This document shows positions 13,901 to 26,209 of a DNA stretch of 64,000 bases, one piece after another (the first letter of the stretch is position 1; each line of letters opens with the position of its first letter). Made by a program: the position numbers and the translations under genes. The DNA is from Dimorphilus gyrociliatus. Lineage: Eukaryota > Annelida > Polychaeta > Dinophilidae. Below the pieces are notes generated by a model. The model saw only the letters and a program-made list of their open reading frames with translations, did not search any database and was not told the DNA's origin. Where the stretch lies: NCBI GenBank assembly GCA_904063045.1, contig CAJFCJ010000025.1:806001-870000 (forward strand), in the 5' to 3' direction.

Positions 13901-14246
13901 ACATAAAAAACTTATAATAGAAAGAACAAATGAAAAATTTACACAATACCTTATTATAAGACTGTGCAGCAGTACTAGCCGCAGTTGCAGCCCTATTTGC
14001 GGCCGATGCAGCTGCATTATAAAGCTTTTGTGTAACACTACCGAATGTTGACGGTGGATGGTTACGACTAGGACTTGTAGGCGCTGACGGAGAAGGGCCA
14101 TGTTTCTTTGGCTGAGTTGTCCAGCTAGTTCTTGACTGTCTTTGCTGCTCTTCCTCCTCGTTCTGAATGTCTTCTTGTAAGTCGCTTGATGAAAAGCGAC
14201 GTCTTAGATAAGACATTCCAGTCGAGAAATTTCTTGAAAAATTCAT
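7995..14246 (-). CDS. Syn: Synapsin
   Basis: Six exons: 14246-13950, 11483-11136, 10169-10080, 9649-9238, 9138-8553 and 8136-7995, encoding 624 residues with all phases closing. Synapsin is a neuronal phosphoprotein that binds ATP and tethers synaptic vesicles to each other and to actin. Exon 1 carries domain A with YLRRRFSSSDL, the conserved PKA/CaMK site (Ser19), then a short Ala/Ser/Pro linker. Exons 2-4 are the ATP-grasp-like C domain: IIDDEHTDWSRYF, KPDFVLIRQ, VNSLHSCYLF, FPLIEQSYYPNH, KIGQNYKAFIRKS and TGSAMLEQIP. Exon 5 is a Pro/Gln-rich D-like region with a long Gln run. Exon 6 ends with domain E (TMKNLRKTFAGIFGDM), diagnostic of invertebrate synapsins. The start is the first ATG before domain A; a second in-frame Met at residue 11 aligns with the vertebrate start. 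Intron 1 is 2.5 kb, unusually long here. Introns 1 and 2 contain CRE palindromes. Confidence 0.97.
8950..9024 (-). repeat. Polyglutamine (CAA/CAG) tract in synapsin
   Basis: Mixed CAA/CAG codons encode about 22 consecutive Gln in the D-like region of synapsin, followed by further Gln/Pro-rich runs down to about 8690. The mixture of the two codons indicates an interrupted, relatively stable repeat. It stays in frame with the rest of the exon. Confidence 0.9.
10547..10825. promoter_or_regulatory. Two perfect CRE palindromes in synapsin intron 2
   Basis: TGACGTCA occurs at 10547-10554 and 10818-10825, inside the intron between synapsin exons 2 and 3. This is the full consensus for CREB/ATF bZIP dimers. 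A (CT)n run lies between them at about 10677-10702. Function is inferred from sequence only. Confidence 0.45.
11484..13949. other. Synapsin intron 1 (2.5 kb)
   Basis: The longest intron in the gene, containing one perfect CRE palindrome at 12161-12168 and AT-rich low-complexity sequence at about 13640-13870. I looked for a nested TIMP gene, which sits inside synapsin genes of insects and vertebrates. No signal peptide followed by the Cys-x-Cys start of a TIMP was seen on either strand. The open frame at 12657-12890 has no recognisable similarity. Confidence 0.5.
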
Positions 14247-15733
14247 ATTTGCAGTTTTATTTCTCTATTTTCAGTAGAGGGTGAACAAAAAACTACTGCT
14301 ATAGCAGGCCGAACGCCATTTAGAATTGTTGATAGGCTGTGCGGCGTCTATCGATTATTCGGGCGTCTAGAGTGGCGTCTAGCGTAGATATTTAATGAAT
14401 CGTTACGTTTGGTATAGTTGATAGGCTTGATTGGTGAGGATTATGAAATAAATGCTTCAAATCTCTTCCGACAATCTCTTGGAGAAAATCGTGTAACAGG
14501 TAAAGAAGAAATGGCATCATCGGAGAGTACTTCATTACCCTTTTTAGGCTCATAACACTGCCAAAATAAGAAAAAAGTATAATGCTTTACACAATTACTA
14601 CTTCTATGCCGTAAAAACTAGACGTGTTATTATTTCAAGTAAAGTGTTTTCAGCTTTATTATAAACAACTATTATTATAAAAGTTCACTGTATTTTCTCA
14701 AGCCGTTTATAGCAAACCTTGCCAAAGATTTATATAGATATCAAACTGAATTTAGACTTGGATTGGAAATTGGGGAAACACGTGATATATGGCAACAAAG
14801 CCATTATTAATCATTTGCTTTCGAAGGAGGAAAAGGACTCTAATTAATAGGCCTAAACGCTACTAAAACATAAAAACAAGAAAATCTCTCAAGTTAAAAA
14901 AAAAACAACAAGAACAATAATAAAGATTGTCTTTCGAAAGATTTAATTAAAAAAATTCGACGCCTTTTATGATATAGAAGAAGAGTACACGGAGGGTTTT
15001 ATAGAGAATTTTCTAATAAAAATATCTAGTTATTTTTTAACCAACCGTCAGATGGCGTTCAAAAAGAGGGAAAAGGGTGGGAGGGAGGAGAGAGAAAGAT
15101 AAATAGATAGATAGATGTAGCAATATGTACATTGGAGTATGAAGTATATATTGTATTTATATCCTTTGTTTTTAACTAATATGTGGAGATTTATCTTTAT
15201 TAATCTAGAAATATTTATTCAATGATTTTATTGTCATTTTTTATAATTAATAAAAAGATATAACAAGCGAATAAACTCGAAATGATTATGAGAAGGAGAC
15301 GATGGGAGTGAGGGGTGGGAAATGGAGAGAGAATAGTAGAAGGTATTATTGAGACAATAGGGGAAAACTATGGAAGAATAATAATCTAAAGAAAGATTTT
15401 TTTCATCATATTCTTCTTTAATCTTAAATTTATCGAAGACGATTAGAAGAATCAGCAAGGAGAAAAATTATAACATTTTATCAAGGGAATAATCGCCGTT
15501 AGTCCCTCACTGTTTCTCTCTTACTTCTTTCCTTTCACGTTTCTTTTTTTCTATTTTTATTTTGTCCCCTTTATCTTCTCTTTCTTCTCAATTCCCTTCC
15601 CAAGCGTTCCTTTCAATTTCAATTTTCACTAGCAACTTGTTCGAATAGATAAATATTTTTGTAATAGAAAACAAGGAATTATAATAATAATAATAGTAAT
15701 AATAATAATCATGGAAATAGCGTCTCTAACAAG
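14247..15733. other. Intergenic region upstream of synapsin
   Basis: Lies between the synapsin start and the end of the WD-repeat gene, both on the minus strand. At about 14340-14390 GGCGTCTA-like words occur three times close together, a candidate promoter element for synapsin. No coding exon was recognised in the rest. Confidence 0.4.
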
Positions 15734-17240
15734 TCACACTCCAATCTTCTTTGACCTTCTGAAATTAAAAATATAATACCATCATTAACATGGCCGACTT
15801 TTTCAAAATGTTTAACCTTTTAAAATCTCTATTGAACTTACTTTAGAAATGGTCCTAACCATCTCTGAGCTTGATTTGGAAATCTTTTAGGTATAAGATC
15901 GATTTCTAGAGACGTTGGTATGATTTTCAATTCGCTATCGTCCTTCGTCTTCTTAACTAAGATGTAACGGCTAAAAAAGAATAGTAATTTCCATTATTAA
16001 TTTTATATAATTCATAGGCCTGGATTTTAGCCTCAGGAACGCCTAAAAAAAATCAATTACTTTTTTTTTAGTGTATGTTTGAATAATACATGAAATTTTA
16101 TAAAACGAATTCTGTTCCTTCTTGATCCCATTTTAACACGAGATTACATAATTAAACAAGAAAAGAATATAGGTAAAATAATTTAGCGGAGGAGGGGAGA
16201 AGGAACAAGGTAGAGATGAATTGTTATAAAATATTACTACTAATTAGGTCAAGGATATAAATTACTAGACTAGAGTTGTTCGTGATAGTTACGAGCCGAA
16301 GTTAGACAAAATAATGGCCATTGTAGCGTCTAAACGTTTTCTGCAATAAGTCTTTGATTTCGTTAAAGAGAACAAAGTATAAAGTGTAATAGGAAAATAG
16401 TCAAAATCCAACTGCATCAAGCGATAGAATTACGGTAGAATGAAACTAGTGGTAAATCAAAACAAACCGCCAAATCCATTTGTCTAATCGATTATCTCAA
16501 TGTTTTAAGGGAGTAAGTAAATTATGGAATATTTTACTTGCTTATTTGCATCGTTTGTAAAGCTTATTAAGGTCTTTTCGTTTTCACGAATGATTTATTA
16601 AAGTTTTATGGAAAAGAGAAAAAAAACTTACTATGTCTTATTCGGAATACTCTTTACGGAACGTTCTTGTCTCCATTTAATTCCTTCATTTGTACGAGGA
16701 TCGAATGCCGTATGGTCTTTATTGATTTCTCTATTCTTTCCAGTTTCATTTCCCCCTATTCCCCCTCCTGTAGTTTCAATTTCGTTATCTTCATCATCAT
16801 CGTCGTCGTCGTATATCAACTCTTCTTTTGTTATCTTGTACCTAAATGAATATATATAAAATTGCTTATTTTGTTTGTTTACTTTATTATAAACATAAGA
16901 TAATAAGTATCTTATAGTTATTAATTAATTTATTAATGACTTTAACCTAAAGCGTTGTTGTTTGACTAACGACGAACGATTTCTTAGCAAACTATGTCGG
17001 ACTAGGTCGGAAAATTCTTTTAACTCTTTCTCCGCTTCGGGCGTTAAATGTAAGTTGACTGATCGATAACCAGAAGATACCAAAATCCCATTTTCGTTTA
17101 TTATCATTATATCTTGATCGCTTTGAGCAAAAGCGTCAAATATTTTAGGCCTAAGGCGGTTTAATTCTCTTCCTTTTAAATTGGCTTTAACTTTACGTAG
17201 TTTTTCTTCCTTGTCTATTAGGAGTTTCTTTGCTGATCTA

Positions 17241-17279
<39 letters not shown>

Positions 17280-20200
17280 GAGGCGGGAATGGAAAAAAGA
17301 GGCTCCTTACTTTACAGAAGCTTGACTAGTAGCAATACTCAATTCGTTTCTTAACATTCTAAAAAGGTTTCTTTGCCTGACATCCCTAGATTCAACCATA
17401 CCCTTTCTTCGTCTTAAATTATCATCAATTCTTTCTTGTGTCCTTTCAACTTTTAGTTCGCGTATTGTTTTTACAATTTTACTTATTTCGAATCTTTTCA
17501 TTTCCCGTTCGTGCCAATTATCGAATTTCGTTCCAAAATTTATGTAATACTTGGAGTCTCTTTGACTGATGAAGAGAAATGATAATGTAAAAAAATTGGG
17601 TTAAGGGTAAACAAAACAAATGAATAAATTAATAGTATAACGTTGTTTTTGTTTATATAATAGGTAATGCACATATTTATAAGGATAAAGTTTATTCTTA
17701 CCCGCATAGTATATCAAATTGATTTTGGAGTTTTTCATAATCCTTCTTTAATAACTTCTGTTTAAAGTCAAAAGGAAAACAATAAGACAAAAAATTTATA
17801 TATGGGCATTTATGGTTTCCTTCAAAGGAAGCTCATTTTTTGATGCGTTCCACTTACTGATACATTATCCGTATTTCCATAAGCTATTCTGTTGGTTGGT
17901 AGTGCGCTTGCGGGCGTGTTTGGCCTTTGTTGAATTACTTGAGATTTTCTTAGTTTCTCCCTATTTAACATCAGACCTCTTTCATCTTCGGATAATCCAC
18001 TTAAGTCAGTCTCTAGTTCATCAGGAAGCCTATTTGGATATTGTTTTTTTCTTCATTAAAATAAATTCCCTCTTCCCAAGGTAAAAAGAAAGCAAAGAAA
18101 CTTTACCCTTTTGCATCAACCATAGAATCGTAATGATAAATGGAATTAATTAACTTTCTCTGAGACTCTACAAATTCCTTACTTCGAGTGAACTTAATCG
18201 TCTTCTTCTCTTGATTTTTCTCTAAGTGCTTCACTGGTTTCTTCCAGTAATTTTTCCACCAATTTAAATATTCCGTATTAAATTTTTCAACTTTTACGTC
18301 CGATTCTTCATTTTTCAATAAACTTATATCTAAACTATCAACATCAGTTTCCCATAGTCTTATTTTACCCGGTTGAACGAGTGTCTGTTCACTACCACCT
18401 TGACTTTCGGCAAGATCGGATAGCGAAAAACTTCTAAAGCTACCTCCTCCAGTTGCTCCAGATTCTGACGATTTTACGGTAGGAGTTTTAGATCTATAAA
18501 TCTTACTTTTCTCCTGAAGACACGACTTAATTCCAACATTAACATCAACCTCAGTAGTATTCTCCATATCGGGTGTTGGCGCTATTCCCGAGTCTCGTCC
18601 GTCAAAAGATAAAGCTGATGTTGCAGGTCTAGATGCGGCAGAGCTTGGAGGCACAGATCTGCCAAGAGCCGAGTCTATTTGCCTCGAAGAGGAATAGCTC
18701 GCTTTCCTGCCCTGTACAATCTCCTCTTTGACCATAGTTGGTTCGGGTTCGGGTGTATTCACAGGGGAAGTATGAAGAGAAGGCGTACCACTGGGAATCT
18801 GAGAGCAAAGGTCTTCTTCATCCTCATCACTCTCAAATATCCCTTTCATAGAGAAAGACGTTTTAGATTTAGTAGGCGAAAAATTTAATCTTTCGGCAGA
18901 CGGAACATTAATTTTCTGAGCTGATACTTTATTGTTCAAAGATTTATCGACTCTTCTAACAACTTTCGGTCTAACTGATTCCTTTTTATGAGTATTTTGA
19001 CTAGGTTTCTCAGTAGTTTGAATGGATTTTTTCCTGTTTGCTTTAGCGCTAGGGCGACTCTACGAAAAGAAATAAAAGTATTATTTATCAAATAAGTAAA
19101 ATTAAGAAAGAAAACAGCAAACTTTTGATAAATTCCTCCTAACGATTTGTTTAGTTTGTTCCAGTTCCTTTTCGTTCAATTCGAAATTGGCGTATGGCAA
19201 ATCATGAGACGAACTAAAAGAGAACGGAAAGAAAAAGGAAAAAAAACGATATATCAATATTGGTCGAACGTGACAAAATTCATAAAAAATTTCTCTTTTT
19301 TTTAAGAAATAAATATTGAATTTACAGCTAAGTTACAATTATTTTTTTTACTAGAGATTGAAAAAAAAGAGCGATATTATCCCGCCTTTTTTCAACATTC
19401 TTACAAGGATTCTTTCAGGAAATGTGTACAGATATTTAATAAAGTGCTTATAACAAATCAAGAGATAGGAAGGGCTAGAGAAAATAGACGAGGAAGAAGG
19501 AGAACCATATTATAAGTACAATTGTATGGTTCTTCCTTCCTTTTCCTAATTAAGATATTGATATAAACTATTAATAATCATAATAGGAAAAAAATCAGAA
19601 GTTTAAGCTAAAAAGTTTTAATTATTTTTTGTTTTTCAGGCTCAATTAATACAACGTTTTATCATTGTACGATTAAGATCGATAATACCATACTTTTTTG
19701 ATCCGTTTGCTCTTTTCATACTGCAATTGATTAAAAGGTAAAAACAAGAAACAAAGTAAAGCAAAATAAATAATATATACAGTATATACAAAAGCATCCT
19801 ACTACTTACAATACATATAATAGAAATGGTTAATTAATATTGTTACTTTTAATACTGTTCATCCTTTTCCTTTCTTATTATAGTATGATTACTAGAAAAT
19901 CGTATTAAATATTCTTGCGTTCTTTATAATGTATCTCTTACCTAATCATTATAGATGGTTGTACCAAAGGTCTCTTAGGTTTTGTACTTGTGCCTTTTGG
20001 TCTCTTATCAACTTTATATCCGGGTGGTTCTGTTCGATTAAATAGGCAAATGAGAAAAAGATAACATTTAATATTACAAACGATGTACTTATTCGTATTT
20101 TATTTAGTTCTAGTTCTTTATGTGTACTAATTATTCCAACAGACTCCTTTCCTTCCGGTTCTATTCTTCTCGAAGCAGCTTTCGACGTACCTTCCTCAGC

Positions 20201-23200
20201 CGTTTCTTCCACCTTTTTATTTGTTTATTATTACTTATAACAGTTGATATTTTATGTCTATTTCATACTTTACCTCATCCTTTTTGTCTAATTCATTCTC
20301 ATTCTCTCCACCTTCCACGTTCGGTTGAGGTGTCGTCGAGGGAGTAACGCCAAAGTGAGGCATAGAAGGCCAAGCATCATCTACGTGTTGATACCACTTT
20401 GAACCGTGTTCAATTAGGGATTGATTGTCTAAAATTATTTCCAAAGACGCGTTAAAAGTTAATATTCAATAGTATTTATAAATACGATAATATTTAATAT
20501 TTATACAGTTTATACAGTCTATTTAGATTTATAGTTTACCAGTTTTATGTTCCATCAAACTATAGTCGACATTTGCTAAATCCGTCATGGATGATGTAGT
20601 TGACATGAAAATTTCAGTTGGAGCATTTTCGTCACTTTCGTATTCACTTTCGATAATAGTCGATTCCTTTATTAGATTAAAAGAGGAATAGAATTATAAA
20701 ATGTATAAATTTATATAACTCTATAATCTCTTAGTAAAGCTAGCAACGTACTTCATCCTCTACAACAACAGGCTCTTCTTTTTTGAATGGGATAACTTTT
20801 CCCAGTAAAAAATCATTGGTCAATTGAAGTTCGGGATAGGGTACCTGTTATCTCGTTAAAAATAATAACGAACTAATTAATAAAAGAAACGGAAAGGAAG
20901 AAAGAGAGAAATTAGTGCTTTGCCCTTACAAGATATAAATCCATATCTTCTGAATGAACATTAGCATCGTGCCAATCGGGATCTTCATAGATAAACGATT
21001 CTGTTGACGAATAATTTTATTATCTATATAAACTATAGACAAACTTAATGCCTCTAAAAGAACGTAATAATAGTGTTATTATAATAAAAAGATGCATGCC
21101 CTTTTGCATTAATCAATCGTGCTAAAACTCTATTTCAAGCCTTGACAAACAAGAAGTGATATTGTTTGCAACTTCTCAGCTGCCTTTAAATTATAACGAA
21201 ACCTGGATCATGCAGTTTTAGCTTCTTATTAGTCTTATATCTTTCTTTATCTACTCATTTTAGCACACTATTTTCTTCGTTTATTATTATTATAAGAATT
21301 GTAGACAAATGGGAAAATGTGACTTGTGCAGATACTCAAATATTAATTTGTAAAACAAACAAGCAGAGAGAAAAACATCCAGCCAGAGTCATAGGCCTAT
21401 TTAAATCATGCTTGTTTTTGCAGATGATAATATATACAGTATGTATACGCATATATAATATGATATACTGTCAATACAATATGTAAGAATGCTATATTTT
21501 ATATAAGAAAATAAGAAAATCTACGTAATCTAATCGAACCTTTCCGTATTATCCATAAATTAAATCTTTCATAGGCTTAATTACAAATAAATGTCTTTTT
21601 TGGAATAGGAAAATTTTGCTTTGTAATATAAATACCTTAAATAAATAAGATATACAAAATTTCAATACAAACCGGTCTCATTGGGCAAGGCGTCTAATTG
21701 GCTCTTGGATGATATTAATGAACATATTTTTGTATGATGTATTAGGAATAAATGATTTTTCCATCCAATTAAAACATCTCCAAAGTTATTTAGAAATGCT
21801 GAAGCAGTTAATGGCGTCTCTAAATTTATCTATTAATTAGTTAATTAACGGATTATTCAATATTTAGTCACTAAGAAGAAAAGATGGAACCTCTGTTATC
21901 AAAACTTTTTCTTCTAGCCATATTTTAAGTACGCCATCTATCGATGATGATAAGTATATATTTTCTTTCATACAAGAGTCCACCGATGTAACAGGTGTTA
22001 AATGATCAGGTTTGAAAGTTGCTCTTGAAATTTTCCCTTCGTCATTTAAAACTGTGAAACGAAAAGGGCAAATATAGTAAAAACCCATTTTTAATCTATT
22101 AGTAATAAATTGCTTTAATACATGATGGGGGCATTCTCTGTAGATCATTATCAAGAACCTTTAACTTTTCGTAGACTGTTAAACCAACTTGAAAGCCCAT
22201 CATTATAGAGTTTTCCTTTAAGAGCAACGTAATAAAGAAAATTTGAATGATTTCTTATGAATTATTTAAATTAAAGAACTTACTAAGACCGCAAATTGAG
22301 TTAGATCAGTTGGAGCGTAAACTTCATTCATTAGCTGTAAACTTGGCAAAGACCATATTTGAATAATGATGCACGTTCGGCCATTACATTTGACTAACAA
22401 ACGATTATGATATTGATCATGCTTTAATCCCGTAATAGCTTCCTAACAAAAGTTAATTTTAATAAGATAAAAGCTTTGTTGTGTATTGCTATTGTTATTA
22501 CCTTATGGGCTTGTAATTCTGCGTGCTTGAATCCTTTTTTCAATGGATCCATAAACAAGATTCTACCATCTCTTAAGCCGGCAATTACAAAGTGACCTTC
22601 TATACTTGATACTAGCCCTTCATCGGCCATTGCCTCTATATGAGATGATAAATAGCTTAAACATTCGACATTTTCGGGAGAGTTATTCATTCTACTTTCA
22701 CAAACAGCTGTATAAGTTAAAATTTGATTTTTAGCCCCTCTCCTCTTTGTTACTGCATTATTTTGTGCTTTTTGAACATCAATTAAGTTCCACTCAGTCA
22801 ATTTACAAGACGGATTTGTTTTGGTCGTATACAACCATGCATGCTTGCTATCTATTTGAGCATAGACGACATTCTGTTGTCTATTATAACAAGCTGTTTG
22901 CAGGAAGTTTAGCGGTGATATGTTGGGTGGGGGAAGAATTGTTGAGAGATTTTTTCTATTCTGCTGTCCAATAATTCTCATGCTAGAATCTTCGCCAATG
23001 CAAAAAATTCTGTTAGTCTTTTGACCCTGACCTTGCACTAAATTAATCGATACTATAGGGCATCTAGTTACTGAAAAAAATGTCGCCGTATTGTTCATAT
23101 TCCAAACATTAACGACTTTTTCCGTTACGCTAAATAGTTGCGATGTATTCTCAATTAAGCCAAGCCAAACAATTCCCTCTGAACTGGCAGTTAGTGTATA

Positions 23201-24887
23201 GAGATGTTCAAAAATGTGCAAAGACCAAACTCTGATGGAACCATCCAAAGAGGAAGTAATTAGAATTGCGTCGTCATCTGGTTGATTGACAATTGCTGTT
23301 ATGGCACCGGCATGGCCTCTAAATGTATGTACGTGACTTCCCTGCGTATTCCAGATTTTTACTACGGGGAGAGGAAATTAAAAGAGTTTCAATAAGGGAA
23401 TTATAAAGCAAGAAGGGAAGGGATTAGTACCTGTACAATCAACAGAGGTTGTCGCCATTAGATTAACCTCCGCTGAATAAACGCAGCTTGTGATAAGTAA
23501 ATCGTGAGCTCTAATATTAAATAATAAAACCTTTATTAATTACTTTTCAAGGTATTATTTTTCCATATATAGGCCTAAACTACCAACCTTTCAATGCTAA
23601 ATTTCATTCTTTTCTGGAAATCGTAAACGAATAAATCACTATCTGTAGCACCATACATGAGTTGCTGTTTGTAATTAATTTGCAACATCTTGATCCATGA
23701 ATCTCCGAAAGGATTTTTCAAAATTCCTTTCGATACAAGACCGTAATTTATCATAGGCTTAAGAACGTCTATTTTATTCGTAGGCTGAATTTGATCATAC
23801 TTCCATATCTAAGATATAAACAAACAAATAAATGAATAATAAAAAAAGGGAAATTGATTTAATAAGATTTTATCTAGTACAAAGAACCTTAATCCCTTCT
23901 ACGCTTCCGGTAAGTAACTCATCAGTCTCTCTATTAAATTTAATAAACATAATTGATGTCATTTCGCAATCAACAAGAAAAGTCTCTTCAAAGTTTCCAT
24001 TTAGAACCATAAGGTTATAATTTTTCTTCAATATAAAGTAGACGTTAAACTTCTTAACATAAAGCATCTGCTTTACTACTTTGTATTCGTATTTTGGGAA
24101 ATCGTAAACCTTAACGGCTGAAAGTGAAAGTATTATATAACAGGGGAGGGTTATTCGTAATTTGTCATTCTAATTATTACCCGAATCGGACACATCAGCG
24201 TAATCCCATGTCCATATTGCGCTGCCTCCAGCAATAACTAATTTTTTCGTTCTTCCATTGAAAGTGACTAAAATAGTTGAACAAGTGAAACAAAAAGGCG
24301 GTATAGTTACTTTGTTGTAGGTGCTAATTACTTAATTAAGGAGAATAATGACTTACTGGCGGAAATGCAGCAATCTTTAGAGGCATGATCTAAGCTTTTC
24401 ACCGCTTGGAAACCGGAAGGAATGAATGTAAAGTTTTCTGACGTGTGTACATCGTTTAACGAACTTGAAGAAGTTTGCCCAGTATCTGCCGTCTGTATAT
24501 TTTTTTATAAAGATCAAGGTCATGTTACATTACATGAGCAATTGTTTGATATGCTCCTTTATAAGACATTCTGTAAATAAAGGCAGAGGACTTTGTGTAC
24601 TAATAAAAGCTTCAAAGTGTAATCTACAGTGTGCTGTTCGTGCTTAAGGATATATCTTAGATACTCTACGCAATCTATAAATTGAATATTACTTATCTAT
24701 TTAAAACGTAGAGATGAATTTCTAAGAAATTAATAATCAAGTATCTTACCAATTCAGAATTTCTTGATACTATTGAATTTGATCTTGTTGAGAATGTTTC
24801 ACTATCAAAATGTTGTTGTTGTGGTTGTTGTCCTTTTATTTCTTCTTCGTTTAGTGTTAAATTTGAACTCATAATATTAATCTTCAC
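15734..24887 (-). CDS. Large WD-repeat protein, possibly ciliary (WDR97-like)
   Basis: Twenty-six exons give about 1730 residues: 24887-24750, 24492-24357, 24267-24181, 24117-23888, 23808-23588, 23510-23431, 23361-22502, 22442-22284, 22215-22122, 22051-21872, 21819-21673, 21000-20930, 20844-20752, 20666-20540, 20428-20274, 20212-20089, 20029-19942, 19213-19123, 19059-18107, 18050-17858, 17757-17702, 17565-17311, 17237-16947, 16841-16632, 15970-15842 and 15758-15734. The N-terminal half carries WD repeats ending in IWTWDYAD, VKIWNTQ, SSLDGSIRVW, IIQIWSLP and SSIDGVLKIW. The C-terminal half is charged and Ser-rich, with acidic runs (DDDDDDED), a Lys-rich coiled-coil-like section and no known domain. 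Size and architecture recall WDR97/WDR87-type axonemal proteins, but I could not confirm this. The end of exon 9 is the weakest boundary: 22122 is preferred because it keeps phase with exon 10. Some donors are atypical (AAG|GTTCTT at exon 4). The start could also be the second in-frame ATG at 24872. Confidence 0.75.
17240..17278. repeat. (ATT)n microsatellite beside a splice acceptor
   Basis: A run of about 13 ATT units fills the 3' part of the intron between WD-gene exons at 17565-17311 and 17237-16947. It abuts the acceptor at 17238-17239 (AATATAG on the minus strand). Length variation here would alter the branch-point to acceptor region. Confidence 0.85.
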
Positions 24888-26209
24888 TTGCTATCTTCTT
24901 CAAAGTTTTTCCTCTCTCATTTAAAAGTATTAACAATTAACGATTTAAAAGAACGTCATAAATATCGGAATATCAAATACAAAGTTTCTATTAAAAGTAT
25001 TAAGGTTATATAAGAAATTGCAACAATTAAAGAGTTTATCTCATAAATATCATTGAAAAGTTAAACCAGGATTAAAGTTGTTATTCAATTTGCATAAATT
25101 CATGAAAAATAAAATAAACAATTAAAGAAAACTATTAATTTGTATCGAAATTGTTGCACTTAGAAACGGTATATATTAGTGGTACGACGCGATCTGTTAG
25201 TTTGATAGTATGGCACGATCCGAAATAATAACTGATTAGGGATACTGCAATTGAAGAAAAAGATAGTTCTAATAGAGTTGCTCTATCCTTAATTTAGCCT
25301 TAAACATCTCCTTTTAATAATAATATTCCCCATTTGCCCTTATATACAGTTACGATCTCCAAAATTGTCCCATTAAAATATAATTGGCCCAAGTTCGAGA
25401 AGAACCTAAATATCACTGGAGATAAAAAGCGTCAGATAAACTTTGCAACACCTGGCAGAATAGGAGACGCAATAAATAAACGACGCAGGTGTTTCCCTAG
25501 TGACGTCACTGTGACTATATCCTATGACGTCATTATCGGCAACCGTATCGGTTTACTCCTGAAAAATTTTTACAGCAATCTTCTTTCAAGTTTTACGATG
25601 CGGAAAATTTCTATTTCAAATGAAAATCTGAGCTTTCAAAAATATGGCGGCGACTTCAAAAGAACCGCGATCAACAAACGAAGAGGCGCTGTAAACACGA
25701 TTTTCTTTCGAAAGTGCCGGGACGCGTGCTGGATTAGACGCGAGAGTGACGGCAGGTGACGTCGCATTATTTTTAGACGCTTTTAAGGCCATTAAAGGCT
25801 TAATGTTTAAATTTTTATTTGAGGAGATTTAGGGTTAAGCTTGACGCTTGTTATATGAAAATCATTGAGGAAATCATGAATTTTTCAAGAGTTGAGGTCA
25901 AGTTTCATACCCTTTTTGCCTATTTCATTTCCTTTTCGCCACTTTTTTGTCAAGGTCTTTAAAAAACAATCAATCAGTTCTTTCCACATCTTTCTAACCT
26001 TTAAGGCAATTCTTAACCCGTTAAATTCAATCTCCACCCTTTTCCCCACCTACTCTTCAAAGTTCGTTAGAAATTTTTCAAGTATTGAATTTCATTCCAT
26101 ATTGCGTAATTTTGTATTATTCTTTAAACAATTTAATAGTAATAATATTAATATAAGAATAAACGGTAATATATATATACATATATATACATACATACAT
26201 ATATGTTAA
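24888..26209. other. Upstream region of the WD-repeat gene with CRE palindromes
   Basis: A 1.3 kb gap between the WD-gene start and the end of the C2 gene. It contains two perfect TGACGTCA sites (25501-25508 and 25525-25532), a related TGACGTCG near 25757, and two TAGACGC words (about 25735 and 25771). A plus-strand open frame at 25334-25759 has no recognisable domain and overlaps these sites, so I treat it as chance. No other exon seen. Confidence 0.45.

Noticed and set aside
19689-19720. Candidate 32-nt exon in the WD-repeat gene
   Set aside because: It has acceptable splice sites, but including it breaks the frame into the next exon, whereas skipping it joins exons in phase 2 without a stop.
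25334-25759. Plus-strand 141-residue open frame
   Set aside because: No recognisable domain, no convincing splice context, and it overlaps the CRE-rich region upstream of the WD-repeat gene.
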